Shown here: one piece after another, positions 16,696-26,119 of the stretch | Layout: each line of letters starts with the position of its first letter | How positions within the stretch are numbered: position 1 is the first letter of the stretch | From: Lentimicrobium sp. | Lineage (GTDB): Bacteria > Bacteroidota > Bacteroidia > Bacteroidales > Lentimicrobiaceae | Length of the DNA stretch: 64,000 nt | Direction of reading: 5' to 3' | Assembly (NCBI GenBank): GCA_024709105.1 | Contig: JANJXJ010000150.1 | Coordinates: 31,152 to 95,151, forward strand | Position numbers and translations under genes: made by a program | Notes under the pieces: model-generated | Database searches by the model: none | The model's input: only the letters and a program-made list of their open reading frames with translations | What the model was told of the DNA's origin: nothing

Positions 16696-18864
16696 TTAAT
16701 AATTTGGGTCAAGTACAAAATCCATTTGTTTTCTCTGCAAATCTACACGCTTTACCCTTATTTTAACAGGAGCTCCCAATTTAAATTCCCTGCCATGATG
16801 CTGACCAATTACACGATAATTCTCATCATCAAGATAATAAAAGTCATCGTCCATGTATTTCAGCGAAATCATTCCTTCACATTTGCTGCCATCCAGTTCA
16901 ACAAAAATGCCGTATTTGCTCACCCCTGATATCAAACCAGTAAACGACTGCCCGATTTTATCCTGCAGAAATTCTGCCTGTTTGTATTTGATGGAAGCAC
17001 GCTCTGCCTCAGCTGCTTTTCGCTCCATTTCTGAACTATGCACACAATACTCTTCGTATTCATCTTTATTTACAGATTCCTTGCCTTCGAGGTACCACTC
17101 CAGCAAGCGGTGCACCATAAGGTCGGGATAACGGCGTATGGGCGAAGTAAAGTGGGTATAGTGTGTAAATGCCAGTCCATAATGCCCTACGTTCACTGTT
17201 GAATATTCAGCTTTCGACATGGTGCGGATGGCAATGGTTTCAATCATGGTTTTTTCACCTTTTCCGGCAATCTGTTCAAACAGGGTGTTAAATGAATTTG
17301 CAACTCCCTTGCGCGATCCGGTGTTGAGTTTATAACCCAGTTTAATAAGAAATTCTGAAAACTTCTGAAGTTTTTCAGGATTAGGTTCATCGTGAACCCG
17401 GTAAACAAAGGTTTTCGGATTTACATTACCCCGTTTCTTTCCTATTTTCTCAGCAACCCGGCGATTGGCAAGCAACATAAAATCCTCAATCAACATGTTG
17501 GATTCTTTTTGCTCTTTAATGTAAGTATCAAGCGGTTTGCCATTTGCATCCAGAATAAACTTAACTTCCTGAGTGTGAAAAGCTATGGATCCCTTTTTAA
17601 ATCTTTCTTCACGCAAATGTGTAGCAAGTTGATTGAGAATTAGAAGCTCTGATTTAAAATCCCCTTCACCACCTTCAATCATTTGCTGCACTTCTTCGTA
17701 ATTGTAGCGCCTGTTGCTGTTGATTATGGTCTTTCCGAACCATTCACTGCTTATTTCGGCTTTATCATTCATGGTAAAAACCGCAGCAAAGCACAATTTA
17801 TCTTCATGTGGCCTGAGCGAGCAAACCATATTTGATAATTTTTCAGGCAGCATGGGTATAGTCCTGTCAACCAAATAGATGGAAGTTCCACGGTCGAAAG
17901 CCTCTTTATCAAGTGCTGTTTTGGGTCTTACATAATGCGAAACATCTGCTATATGCACCCCAACTTCCCATTCTCCGTTATCGAGTTTGCGGAGCGACAA
18001 GGCATCGTCAAAATCTTTGGCATCGGCCGGGTCAATGGTGCAGGTCCAGATATTCCTGAAATCGCGCCTGCGTGCTGCTTCTGATTCAGCAATAATTTCA
18101 GGTATTTTTTCTGCTTCTTTTAAAGTATCAGGCCTGAACTGCAGAGGAAACTCAAAGGAAGCAAGTATGGAATTCATCTCCACGTTATTGTCGCCCGGTG
18201 TTCCCAGTACTTGTGTAATTTCTCCAAAAGGGTTTTTCGAGCGCTCAGGCCAGTCGGTTATGCGGGCAATGGCTTTTTGGCCATGCCTGGCTTTGTTGAG
18301 AGATTCTCCCGGTATAAAAATATCAACCGGAACAGAAACATCATCGGGAATAAGAAAAGCAAACTTACCGGTAATTTGAACTGTTCCCACAAACTGGCTT
18401 TTGGCTCGTTTCAGAACTTCAACTATTTGCCCTTCAACCTTCCTGCCTCTGCGCATTGGGAACAAATGAACCCTTACAGTATCGCCATGCAATGCATGTC
18501 CGGTTTGCCCGGCACCAATAAAAATATCTTCATCCAGACCCGGCACAGCAACATAGGCCTTGCCGGTTTGCTTCATATCAACAACTCCTTCAACCGTTGC
18601 TGTTAGAATTTTATCGTTAAGTAAATCAGGATTATATTTGTATTTTCCCCGGTTCAATTCAATAATTATCTCCCTGGCAGTAAGTTTGTCAAGAAGGCTC
18701 TTTACAACCTCTTTGCTTACTTTATCCGTTACTCCCAATTGCCGGGCTACCTGCCTGAAGTTATAGGACTTAAATGGATTTGACGAAAACAAAGATTCAA
18801 CAGTGCTTATGAATGCATCGTTTTTCCCGGGTGTTGCCGGTGAGGCTTTTTTCTTCTTTGCCAT
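16696..18864 (-). CDS. rnr: Ribonuclease R
   Basis: Processive 3'-5' exoribonuclease that degrades structured RNA. The 722 residues show an N-terminal winged-helix segment (about 15-75), cold-shock-type OB domains, the RNB catalytic domain with DPADAKDFDDALSL carrying the Mg2+-binding aspartates and the HYGLAFTHYTHFTSPIRRYPDLMVHR signature, and a C-terminal S1 domain (FTGLISGVSKYGIFVELDGSKCEGMI). The Lys-rich start MAKKKKASPATPGK is typical. A minus-strand TAAATTTG box at 19063-19070 could be the promoter, giving a leader of nearly 200 bases, but has no matching -33 box. Confidence 0.96.
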   Translation of the reverse strand: MAKKKKASPATPGKNDAFISTVESLFSSNPFKSYNFRQVARQLGVTDKVSKEVVKSLLDKLTAREIIIELNRGKYKYNPDLLNDKILTATVEGVVDMKQTGKAYVAVPGLDEDIFIGAGQTGHALHGDTVRVHLFPMRRGRKVEGQIVEVLKRAKSQFVGTVQITGKFAFLIPDDVSVPVDIFIPGESLNKARHGQKAIARITDWPERSKNPFGEITQVLGTPGDNNVEMNSILASFEFPLQFRPDTLKEAEKIPEIIAESEAARRRDFRNIWTCTIDPADAKDFDDALSLRKLDNGEWEVGVHIADVSHYVRPKTALDKEAFDRGTSIYLVDRTIPMLPEKLSNMVCSLRPHEDKLCFAAVFTMNDKAEISSEWFGKTIINSNRRYNYEEVQQMIEGGEGDFKSELLILNQLATHLREERFKKGSIAFHTQEVKFILDANGKPLDTYIKEQKESNMLIEDFMLLANRRVAEKIGKKRGNVNPKTFVYRVHDEPNPEKLQKFSEFLIKLGYKLNTGSRKGVANSFNTLFEQIAGKGEKTMIETIAIRTMSKAEYSTVNVGHYGLAFTHYTHFTSPIRRYPDLMVHRLLEWYLEGKESVNKDEYEEYCVHSSEMERKAAEAERASIKYKQAEFLQDKIGQSFTGLISGVSKYGIFVELDGSKCEGMISLKYMDDDFYYLDDENYRVIGQHHGREFKLGAPVKIRVKRVDLQRKQMDFVLDPNY

Positions 18865-19329
18865 AAATTCTTTCTGTTGCGGTTTGGTAAAAGTACTAAT
18901 TATCCCGGAAAGAACAGTGGAATACTATCACAATCCATGATTCAAATATTGACTTAAATCGGTGATGGATTTTGACAGACACAAATCTCCCGGTCATTTA
19001 TTCAATAACTTTTTACTGTTTAAAAAAATAAAAGAGCACGGCAATTCCTTTTTATAATTACACAAATTTAAAGTGGCACATTACAAGAAGGTAAAAATTT
19101 TCTTCTTATTGCTGATTATCAATGTTTTATAATATTTCATGCAAGTCTGACATCAAAGCCTCTGTTGATAATTGTATAATTATTTTACTAAATATAAAAA
19201 AGTGAAAAAAATCAATATTTTCAGGTTACTTTTCCCGAAAAGATTGATAAAAGAATGATTACTGGCCGAAGCTAATGGCATGGCCGGAATCGCAAAAACA
19301 CATTGATTCTCCATAACTCACTGAATATC
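18865..19329 (+). other. AT-rich intergenic region between rnr and a receiver gene
   Basis: 465 bases with no supported gene. It separates divergent genes and so should hold both promoters. The only consensus -7 box I find is TAAATTTG on the minus strand at 19063-19070. There is a run of A/T-rich sequence at about 19160-19230. No strong hairpin or repeat was seen. Confidence 0.6.
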
Positions 19330-19698
19330 ATGGAAAAGAAAAGGATTTTAATAGCTGAGGACAATGCAATCAATCAAAAGGTTGCTTTGCTGCTATTGCA
19401 GAAATACGAGCAAACCATAGATATTGCTGACAATGGCCGCATTGCCGTGGAAAAATTCCTGAGCCATGAATACGATCTGGTTTTGATGGATCTGCATATG
19501 CCTGAATTGGATGGTTTTGAAGCTACACTGAAAATCAGGGAAATAGAAGAGAAAGAAAACCGGGAAAAGAAAGTAAAGATTTTTGCCATGACTGCCAGCT
19601 CCATATCAGATGAAAGTGAAAGGTGCTATCAGGTAGGAATGAATGGATATCTTACTAAACCTTTCAAACCCGAAGAAGTTATGAATGCGCTGTCGTAA
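19330..19698 (+). CDS. Stand-alone response regulator receiver domain protein
   Basis: A 122-residue CheY-type REC domain with no output domain. It has the acidic pair (ILIAEDN), the phospho-acceptor Asp in LVLMDLHMP (about residue 53), the switch Thr in FAMTAS and the Lys in YLTKPF. The AEDNAINQKVA opening is characteristic of receivers from hybrid histidine kinases, so it may have come from one or act in a phosphorelay. The ATG at 19330 was chosen over an upstream TTG (19303). Its last 20 bases overlap the 3' end of the convergent ABC gene. No partner kinase is adjacent; the PAS kinase at 55.7 kb is the only one in the window. Confidence 0.88.
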   Translation: MEKKRILIAEDNAINQKVALLLLQKYEQTIDIADNGRIAVEKFLSHEYDLVLMDLHMPELDGFEATLKIREIEEKENREKKVKIFAMTASSISDESERCYQVGMNGYLTKPFKPEEVMNALS

Positions 19699-21415
19699 TT
19701 AAACGGCCGGGAATTGCCTCAATCAGTTCCCTTGTATAATTTTCCTGAGGGTTGTAGTATAAAGAGTCCGCTTCGTTGCTTTCAACAATCTTACCACTTT
19801 TCATAACCATTATCCTGTCCGACATATATCTCACCACCGAAAGGTCGTGAGATATAAAAATATAGGTCAGGTTGTATACATTTTTTAATTCATTAAGAAG
19901 GTTCAGTACCTGTGCCTGCACCGAAACATCCAAAGCCGAAACTGATTCATCGCAGACAATAAACTCAGGATTTACTGCCAAAGCCCTTGCAATACAAATT
20001 CTCTGCCTCTGTCCACCCGAAAACTGATGCGGGAAACGATAATAACTGCTTTTTTCCAGCCCTACCTGATCAAGAAGTTGTATTACCATTTGTTGCATTA
20101 AAGACTTATCTTTGTGCAGTCCATGTACCCTGATTGGTTCAAGTATCGCCTCTCCGGCTGTGATCCTGGGATTTAAAGACGAATACGGATCCTGAAATAT
20201 AATCTGCATTCTTTGTCTGAGTTTTCTGATTTGGCCTGAACTTAATTTTTGAACAGGTAAACCATCAAAAATTATCTCGCCCGAAGCAGATTCTGTGAGT
20301 TTAAGAATAGCTCTTCCAAGGGTGGTTTTTCCGCAACCCGACTCTCCAACCAAGCCAAGGGTTTCGCCTTTGAATACATTAAAACTAACATCATTTACAG
20401 CCTTGAAAACTTTTGCTTTACCCATGAAAAAGCCTGGTTGCTGCCTGTATTCAACGCTCAGGCTTTTTACTTCCAGCAGAGGCTTCGCCGCATAGAGTAT
20501 TTGATGTTCTGTTATCCGCTGTAAGGGATCTTTAATGATGCTGATTTCTGAAGCTTTTCCGGGTTCATCCAGAAAATCAGAAACTACAGGCAATTTCTGA
20601 AACCTTTTATCCAATGGCGGGCGACAGGCTATAAGACCCTTGGTGTAAGGGTTAACCGGGTGAAACATTAAACTTTTTACATCACCCCTTTCAACCAAAG
20701 TTCCATGGTTCATAACAACAACATGGTCAGCAATTTCTGAAATCACACCGAGGTCATGGCTGATAAAGATGAGACTCAATCCATACTTATTCTGCAGTGA
20801 TTTCAGAAGTAGCAATATGCCTTTCTGTACAGTAACATCCAGGGCTGTGGTGGGTTCGTCAGCAATCAGAATTTGAGGATGGCAGGCAATGGCCATTGCA
20901 ATCATCACCCTTTGTTTTTGTCCACCCGACAACTGATGGGGAAATGATCTGTAGGCCCGTTCAGGATCGGGAAGCCTGACTTCAGCAAGCAATTCTGTAA
21001 CATACTCGCGGGCTTTTTTACGATTATACTTCAAATGCAGCATCACCGATTCTTCAATTTGTTTTCCGCAACGCATTACAGGATTAAGCGATGTCATGGG
21101 TTCCTGAAAAATCATGGAGATCTGCTTGCCCCTGATGTGTTTCAGCTCTTTTTCAGTTTGTGTAATTAAATTAACGGCTGTTTCTCCGGCTTGCTGGAAA
21201 ATTATTTCTCCTTCATCAATGCGGCTGTAATTGTTGGGTAATAATTTCATGATTGCGAGAGAGGTTACAGATTTCCCTGACCCGCTTTCACCAACAATAC
21301 CAAGCGTTTCGCCTTTGTTTAAATCAAAACTTACTCGCCTTACAGCTGTATGCCAGACTTTCTCATTCTGAAATGAAATACTCAGGTTTTTTACAGAAAG
21401 TAATGGTTCCGGCAT
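19679..21415 (-). CDS. Peptide-type ABC transporter ATP-binding protein with two fused ATPase domains
   Basis: Energises uptake of oligopeptides or nickel/peptide-like solutes at the inner membrane. The 578 residues contain two complete ABC domains. The first has Walker A GESGSGKS (42-49), signature LSGGQKQR and Walker B LIADEPTTALD. The second has GESGCGKT, FSGGQRQR and IVCDESVSALD. After the first domain there is the oligopeptide-ABC C-terminal motif VNPYTKGLIACRP, and a matching YTRELIEAIP at the end. It is therefore a DppD-DppF type fusion, like YejF or GsiA. No permease or binding-protein gene is in the window, so it is an orphan ATPase here. It lies 23 bases downstream of rodA on the same strand. 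Confidence 0.93.
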   Translation of the reverse strand: MPEPLLSVKNLSISFQNEKVWHTAVRRVSFDLNKGETLGIVGESGSGKSVTSLAIMKLLPNNYSRIDEGEIIFQQAGETAVNLITQTEKELKHIRGKQISMIFQEPMTSLNPVMRCGKQIEESVMLHLKYNRKKAREYVTELLAEVRLPDPERAYRSFPHQLSGGQKQRVMIAMAIACHPQILIADEPTTALDVTVQKGILLLLKSLQNKYGLSLIFISHDLGVISEIADHVVVMNHGTLVERGDVKSLMFHPVNPYTKGLIACRPPLDKRFQKLPVVSDFLDEPGKASEISIIKDPLQRITEHQILYAAKPLLEVKSLSVEYRQQPGFFMGKAKVFKAVNDVSFNVFKGETLGLVGESGCGKTTLGRAILKLTESASGEIIFDGLPVQKLSSGQIRKLRQRMQIIFQDPYSSLNPRITAGEAILEPIRVHGLHKDKSLMQQMVIQLLDQVGLEKSSYYRFPHQFSGGQRQRICIARALAVNPEFIVCDESVSALDVSVQAQVLNLLNELKNVYNLTYIFISHDLSVVRYMSDRIMVMKSGKIVESNEADSLYYNPQENYTRELIEAIPGRLITTAHS

Positions 21416-21438
21416 TTTTCGGGTGTAACTTGATTTTC

Positions 21439-22698
21439 CTATAAAAGGGAAGCCCGCTTGGTGTCAAGCTTAATGAAAATAAACAGCAGTATTGTAAATG
21501 CCCACAGTGAAGATCCTCCATAACTGAAAAAGGGCAATGGTATGCCAATAACCGGCACCAAACCAATGGTCATTCCAATGTTAATTGTGAAATGGAAAAA
21601 CAATACGGAAGCAACGCCATAACCATAAACCAAACCAAAAGGAGAGCGCTGTCGTTCAGCAACATTAATGATTCTGGCAAGTAATAAAATGAACAGGACT
21701 ATTACAACAGTGGTACCGATAAATCCCCATTCTTCTCCTACTGTGCAGAAAATAAAATCGGTGCTTTGCTCAGGCACAAAGTTGTATTTGGTTTGAGTTC
21801 CCTGTAAAAATCCTTTCCCTAAAAACCCTCCTGAGCCAATGGCTATTTTAGATTGGTTTACATTATATCCGGCACCTTTAAGGTCAAGTTCTTTACCAAG
21901 CAACACATTTATTCTGGTTTTCTGATGATCACCCAGAAAGTGGTCAAACGCATATTCAACTGAAAATATAAAGCCCAGCGCCAGTAAAAGCAACCCTGCA
22001 AGGTTAAGAATATTGCTTCTGTTTCTTTTTATAAAGAACAGCAGCACAATGGCCAGAGCACCAACAAATCCCATAACATAATACTGCCCCACCATTAGGG
22101 TTGAGATAGCCAGGACTGCCACAAAAACACCGAAAAGCAGATAATTGCCTGAAAGACCCATGCGGTAAAGCACCAGAACAAAAGCGGAATAAACCAGCGC
22201 TGAACCTGTATCGTTTTGCAGGAGTATTAGTACGGCAGGAACACCAAGAATGATTAGCGGTATAAATCTGGTCCTGAACTCTTTAATATTAATATGTTGT
22301 GAACTGAAAAACTTTGCCATTGCCAAAGCTGTTGCAAATTTGGCAAATTCGGCAGGTTGCAGGCCAAAGCTACCTATATGAAACCATGATTTTGAGCCTG
22401 AAACCGTATTCCCGAATAAAAGCACTCCCACCAAAAGCAGCAGCGTTGATCCATAGATCAGGTAGGCAAAAGTGCTGAAGAAGCGGGCATCTGTAAGAAT
22501 TATTACCAGGCCGATAAAAAGCGATGTAACAATCCAGATGAGCTGCCTGCCATAGCTCTGGGATATATCCAGTATACTACTATGGTCTTCGTTGTAAACT
22601 GCACCATAGATATTTATCCACCCAATGATTACCAGTGCCAGATACAGAAAAACCAGCGTCCAGTCAATATTTCCCGATATTTCTTTTCTGTCGCGCAC
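21439..22698 (-). CDS. rodA: Rod shape-determining peptidoglycan glycosyltransferase RodA
   Basis: SEDS-family glycosyltransferase that polymerises lipid II for side-wall growth with PBP2. The 419 residues form about ten membrane helices and hold the SEDS motifs: QPAEFAKFATALAMAKFF, the ILLQNDTGSALVY region, GSGGFLGKGFLQGTQTKYNFVPEQSTDFIF and the C-terminal IGIPLPFFSYGGSSLW. The start is 2 bases after the PBP2 stop, so the pair is cotranscribed. The DTGSA and PEQSTDFIF elements favour RodA over FtsW, as does its partner gene. Confidence 0.96.
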   Translation of the reverse strand: MRDRKEISGNIDWTLVFLYLALVIIGWINIYGAVYNEDHSSILDISQSYGRQLIWIVTSLFIGLVIILTDARFFSTFAYLIYGSTLLLLVGVLLFGNTVSGSKSWFHIGSFGLQPAEFAKFATALAMAKFFSSQHINIKEFRTRFIPLIILGVPAVLILLQNDTGSALVYSAFVLVLYRMGLSGNYLLFGVFVAVLAISTLMVGQYYVMGFVGALAIVLLFFIKRNRSNILNLAGLLLLALGFIFSVEYAFDHFLGDHQKTRINVLLGKELDLKGAGYNVNQSKIAIGSGGFLGKGFLQGTQTKYNFVPEQSTDFIFCTVGEEWGFIGTTVVIVLFILLLARIINVAERQRSPFGLVYGYGVASVLFFHFTINIGMTIGLVPVIGIPLPFFSYGGSSLWAFTILLFIFIKLDTKRASLL

Positions 22699-22700
22699 AG

Positions 22701-24503
22701 TTAGTAGGTTTTTCCGTTTATCATACGTTCTTCAACATCTTTTCTTTTTACTTCACGGTTGATGTATTTTTCAATCATCAACGAAGCTATTGGCAAAGCC
22801 CATGTTGAGCCGAAGCCAGAGTTTTCAACCACAACAGCAATGGCAATTACCGGTTTTTCTGCCGGAGCAAATGCCATAAAAAGGCTATGGTCATCGCCAT
22901 GAGGATTTTCTGCGGTTCCTGTTTTACCACACATACTTATGCCTTCGGGTTGATACCATCTGGCAGTGCCCATAGTAGCAACCTGACGCATACCCTCAAC
23001 CACTACTTCATAATGTTGCGGTTTTATGGTAGAGGTAACTTTTTCATAGTTTATGCTCCTTATCAAGCTATCACCAGAGGCCCTCACAACATGCGGCACA
23101 TAATAAAAGCCCCGATTGGCCATAACAGCAGCTGAATTGGCAATCTGCAGCGGTGTAGCCAGAATTTCCCCCTGCCCTATTGACAAGGACCTTACTGTCA
23201 TTGCATTCCATCTGCCCTTTCCATAAATGGCATCATATTTTTCGGCTGATGGAATGCTGCCACTTAGTTCATTGCCAAGATCTGTACCCAGTTTCTTGCC
23301 AAATCCCATGCTCATAACATGTCTGCGCCAATTATTGTAATTCTCGCGCAGGCTCCCGTGGCCCGAGCTGCTTAAAATAGAACGGTATACATTCCAGTGA
23401 AAAGGATTGCACGATTGCTCAATGGCAACATAAACATCGAGCGGGCTCTGATGCGAATGAGTGCATCGTATTGGCGATGAGCCAGTTCCCTGACAAGAGT
23501 ATCTTGTTTTTGTATTCAGGACTCCTTCTTCAAGCCCAACCAGGTCATTCACCATTTTAAAAGTAGAACCAGGAGGATATTGCCCCATCATTGCCCTGTT
23601 AAGCAGAGGCTTTACAGGATCTTCTGACAGAAATTTGAAATTTTTGCCTCTCACCCTTCCAACCAATAAGTTTGGATCATACCCCGGGCTGGATAAAAAT
23701 GCCAGAATCTCGCCGGTTGAGGGTTCAATAGCAACTACACTGCCCATTTTCCCCTGCATCAATAACTCTCCGTACTCCTGAAGTTCTGCATCAATAGTCA
23801 GGTAAAGGTCTTTACCCATAACTGCAATAGTATCAAGCAGCCCATCCTGATAACTGCCAACTTCACGGTTATGCACATCAACCATTCTGACTTTAATCCC
23901 CTTAATTCCACGCAAAAGCTCTTCGTATGACTTTTCAATTCCACTGATTCCAATATAATCTCCCGACTTGTAATAAGGATTTTTATCAATAATCTGCTGA
24001 TTTACTTCCCCAACATACCCAAGCAGGTGAGAGGCTATTGGTTTGGGATATTTTCTAAGGGTTCGGGGTTGAACGTAGAAGCCTGGATAACGATATAACT
24101 TCTCTTCAAGAAACCCATAAGTTTCCTTGGAAAGTTGTTTTTCGAACATACTGGGCTTAAACCTGCTGTATTCCTTTGCTTTTTTCAACCGCTCCCTGAA
24201 GCCTTCAAGAGAAATATCAAGCAACCGGCAAAACTCAGCAGTGTCCATCTGAGTAACCTGCGATGGCATAACCATCAGGTCGTAAACCGCTTCGTTATAT
24301 ACCAGAAGCTGTCCATTTCTGTCGTATATCAAACCGCGTGCAGGATATTGGGTAACATACCTAAGCACATTGTTCTGGGCTGAGTTTTTGTAGGATTCAT
24401 CAATCACCTGAAGATAAAATAACCTGATAATAAAGACAAACCCTACAACCAGAAATATGGCAATTAATGATTGACGCCTTGAAGCTAGGGTTTTACTGGC
24501 CAT
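22701..24503 (-). CDS. mrdA: Penicillin-binding protein 2 (elongation transpeptidase)
   Basis: Transpeptidase that cross-links peptidoglycan made by RodA during rod elongation. The 600-residue protein has a short cytoplasmic tail, one membrane anchor near residues 12-32, a dimerisation/pedestal domain (ARGLIYDRNGQLL), and a transpeptidase domain with the three penicillin-binding motifs: SxxK at Ser313 (PGSTFKM), SxN at Ser364 (SCN) and KTG at Lys527 (CGKTGTAENP). ATG 24503 was chosen over an upstream TTG at 24536. mreBCD, usually upstream in this phylum, are not next to it; the gene upstream is a DUF218 protein. Confidence 0.95.
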   Translation of the reverse strand: MASKTLASRRQSLIAIFLVVGFVFIIRLFYLQVIDESYKNSAQNNVLRYVTQYPARGLIYDRNGQLLVYNEAVYDLMVMPSQVTQMDTAEFCRLLDISLEGFRERLKKAKEYSRFKPSMFEKQLSKETYGFLEEKLYRYPGFYVQPRTLRKYPKPIASHLLGYVGEVNQQIIDKNPYYKSGDYIGISGIEKSYEELLRGIKGIKVRMVDVHNREVGSYQDGLLDTIAVMGKDLYLTIDAELQEYGELLMQGKMGSVVAIEPSTGEILAFLSSPGYDPNLLVGRVRGKNFKFLSEDPVKPLLNRAMMGQYPPGSTFKMVNDLVGLEEGVLNTKTRYSCQGTGSSPIRCTHSHQSPLDVYVAIEQSCNPFHWNVYRSILSSSGHGSLRENYNNWRRHVMSMGFGKKLGTDLGNELSGSIPSAEKYDAIYGKGRWNAMTVRSLSIGQGEILATPLQIANSAAVMANRGFYYVPHVVRASGDSLIRSINYEKVTSTIKPQHYEVVVEGMRQVATMGTARWYQPEGISMCGKTGTAENPHGDDHSLFMAFAPAEKPVIAIAVVVENSGFGSTWALPIASLMIEKYINREVKRKDVEERMINGKTY

Positions 24504-24680
24504 TCGTTTAATAAAAGCAGGATGATTGGATGGCAAATTTACTCAATAACAAAATAGAATCTACAGATCTCCTAGCTTAAATCCAGCTTATATGTTACCT
24601 CGCATGTTTCCTGTTCAGAAACCTGAATCATCTATGCATAAAATAAATTCAACACAACGAATAATTTCAGTTGCTTAAAG

Positions 24681-25415
24681 TTATATCCATCCCTTGATTT
24701 TATATACCAGCAGGGCAAAATATTCCCTGATAATAATTATCTCATACTTAAGATGATTCCAGAATTGATACCTGAACTGCAAATTCTCCCCAATGGGCGG
24801 AGCGAAACGATTACCTTTAAGTTCTTTGTCATCAAAACTTAAATCGCCCGAAAGCGAGTTTTCAAATGCCGGCAATCCGCTCACCCACGAAAAACCTGCA
24901 CGATTAAATGTTTTAATGGCCCGGGTCATATGCTCGGGAGAACTAACAAGTATCAAATATGAAGATTTAAAAGCACCTCCCTGCTTCACAGCCAAGTTCA
25001 TAGCTTGTCCGCGTGTATTTTTACCCTGAGCTTCAAAAAGAATTCTATTCTCATCTACTCCTCTAAGAATCAATTCTCTGGCAATTTTTTTCGGATCACT
25101 TTCTGCCATAGAGGTATCGCCCGGAGCTGCAATGATAACCCAGGCCCCGGGATGTTTCGAATAAAGTGCGGCAGTATAATACGCCCTGATCAACCCGCTT
25201 TCACTCGGGATACCGGCTCCCGAAAGCATTACTATGGCAGTTGGCGGAAGCTTGCCCGGCAAGGAATAAGTCGCAAGCCTGTGATAAATATGATAAGGAA
25301 TGGTTGTAAAGGCAATTACACATAGCAGCACAAATATTAATCCGGCTGAGATAAAACCCCATTTAAGCACCTTCTGGCTGATAATCAATAACCTGCTGAT
25401 TAGGGGTTTTTTCAT
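24681..25415 (-). CDS. DUF218 (SanA/ElyC/YdcF-like) inner-membrane protein
   Basis: The 244-residue protein has one N-terminal membrane helix (about 18-38) and a DUF218 domain. The diagnostic segments are AIVMLSGAGIPSESGLIRAYYTAALY, AESDPKKIARELILRGVDENRILFEAQGKNTRGQAMN and LILVSSPEHMTRAIKTF. E. coli relatives SanA and ElyC affect envelope integrity and peptidoglycan precursor use, but the biochemical role is not settled. It lies 177 bases upstream of the chosen PBP2 start on the same strand, which fits an envelope role; the gap shows no clear terminator. Confidence 0.85.
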   Translation of the reverse strand: MKKPLISRLLIISQKVLKWGFISAGLIFVLLCVIAFTTIPYHIYHRLATYSLPGKLPPTAIVMLSGAGIPSESGLIRAYYTAALYSKHPGAWVIIAAPGDTSMAESDPKKIARELILRGVDENRILFEAQGKNTRGQAMNLAVKQGGAFKSSYLILVSSPEHMTRAIKTFNRAGFSWVSGLPAFENSLSGDLSFDDKELKGNRFAPPIGENLQFRYQFWNHLKYEIIIIREYFALLVYKIKGWI

Positions 25416-25438
25416 GAAGTGAGCTTTTTTGCTTCGTT

Positions 25439-25966
25439 TTAACGCTTTTTTACAACAATGGGCGGTGTTTGTATAACATTACTTTCATTCAGGTCCCGGT
25501 CTCTGATAAATACTTCAAACATAATGGTATCATATGGTGAGAGTGGGTTATTTACAAACAGAGTATCTTCAATTTCTCCGCTTATTGATTTATTTTTTCC
25601 GGCAGGAGTCAGAATCGGTATCCGTCCATTAAATGTAGCTGTGTCGTAAACCAGTGTGGTATCGTTAATGTAGCGGCTACTGATTAAAAAAACTTCTTTA
25701 AAACTTCCGTTCTGTTGTTCAAAATACCTGATAAACAAGTTATAGTCAAAAGGAGGAAGTGAATCAGAATCATACAAACCTATATTTCCGTCGCCATCAG
25801 TAAACGAAAACTTCAGTACTCCGCGCTGATCAATCCCCTGAGCATCTCTGAGCAAGAGAAAATCCATAAACTCTATGCGTGGCTCGGGAGGATATTCCTC
25901 GTATTTCTTACAGCCCGGTGCAACAAGAAAGGCCAGGAGTATTATGATTACGACAGTCTGTTTCAT
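25439..25966 (-). CDS. Predicted lipoprotein, function unknown
   Basis: 175 residues with a signal peptide ending in LVAPGC (lipidated Cys near residue 19) and no family I recognise. After the Cys come a Lys/Glu/Pro-rich linker, a segment LKFSFTDGDGNIGLYD with an Asp/Gly-rich loop, and a predicted all-beta remainder (FEVFIRDRDLNESNVIQTPPIV). The DGDGNIGL segment occurs in many Bacteroidota beta-sandwich lipoproteins. The ATG at 25966 gives the signal peptide directly at the N-terminus; the longer open frame to 26038 would bury it. It ends 24 bases before the DUF218 gene. Confidence 0.75.
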   Translation of the reverse strand: MKQTVVIIILLAFLVAPGCKKYEEYPPEPRIEFMDFLLLRDAQGIDQRGVLKFSFTDGDGNIGLYDSDSLPPFDYNLFIRYFEQQNGSFKEVFLISSRYINDTTLVYDTATFNGRIPILTPAGKNKSISGEIEDTLFVNNPLSPYDTIMFEVFIRDRDLNESNVIQTPPIVVKKR

Positions 25967-26119
25967 TTGTGATGGTAATTTAACTTTTGAGTAGAAGTTT
26001 GGCAGAAAAATAAAATGCACATTGATAATAACAATCATTGAGTGCTTTTGCCATTTTAACGCTCAAATGTTGTGCCGCATTGTGTTAGAACCCGTTTATC
26101 AAAGGTACTTTCGGCAAAT

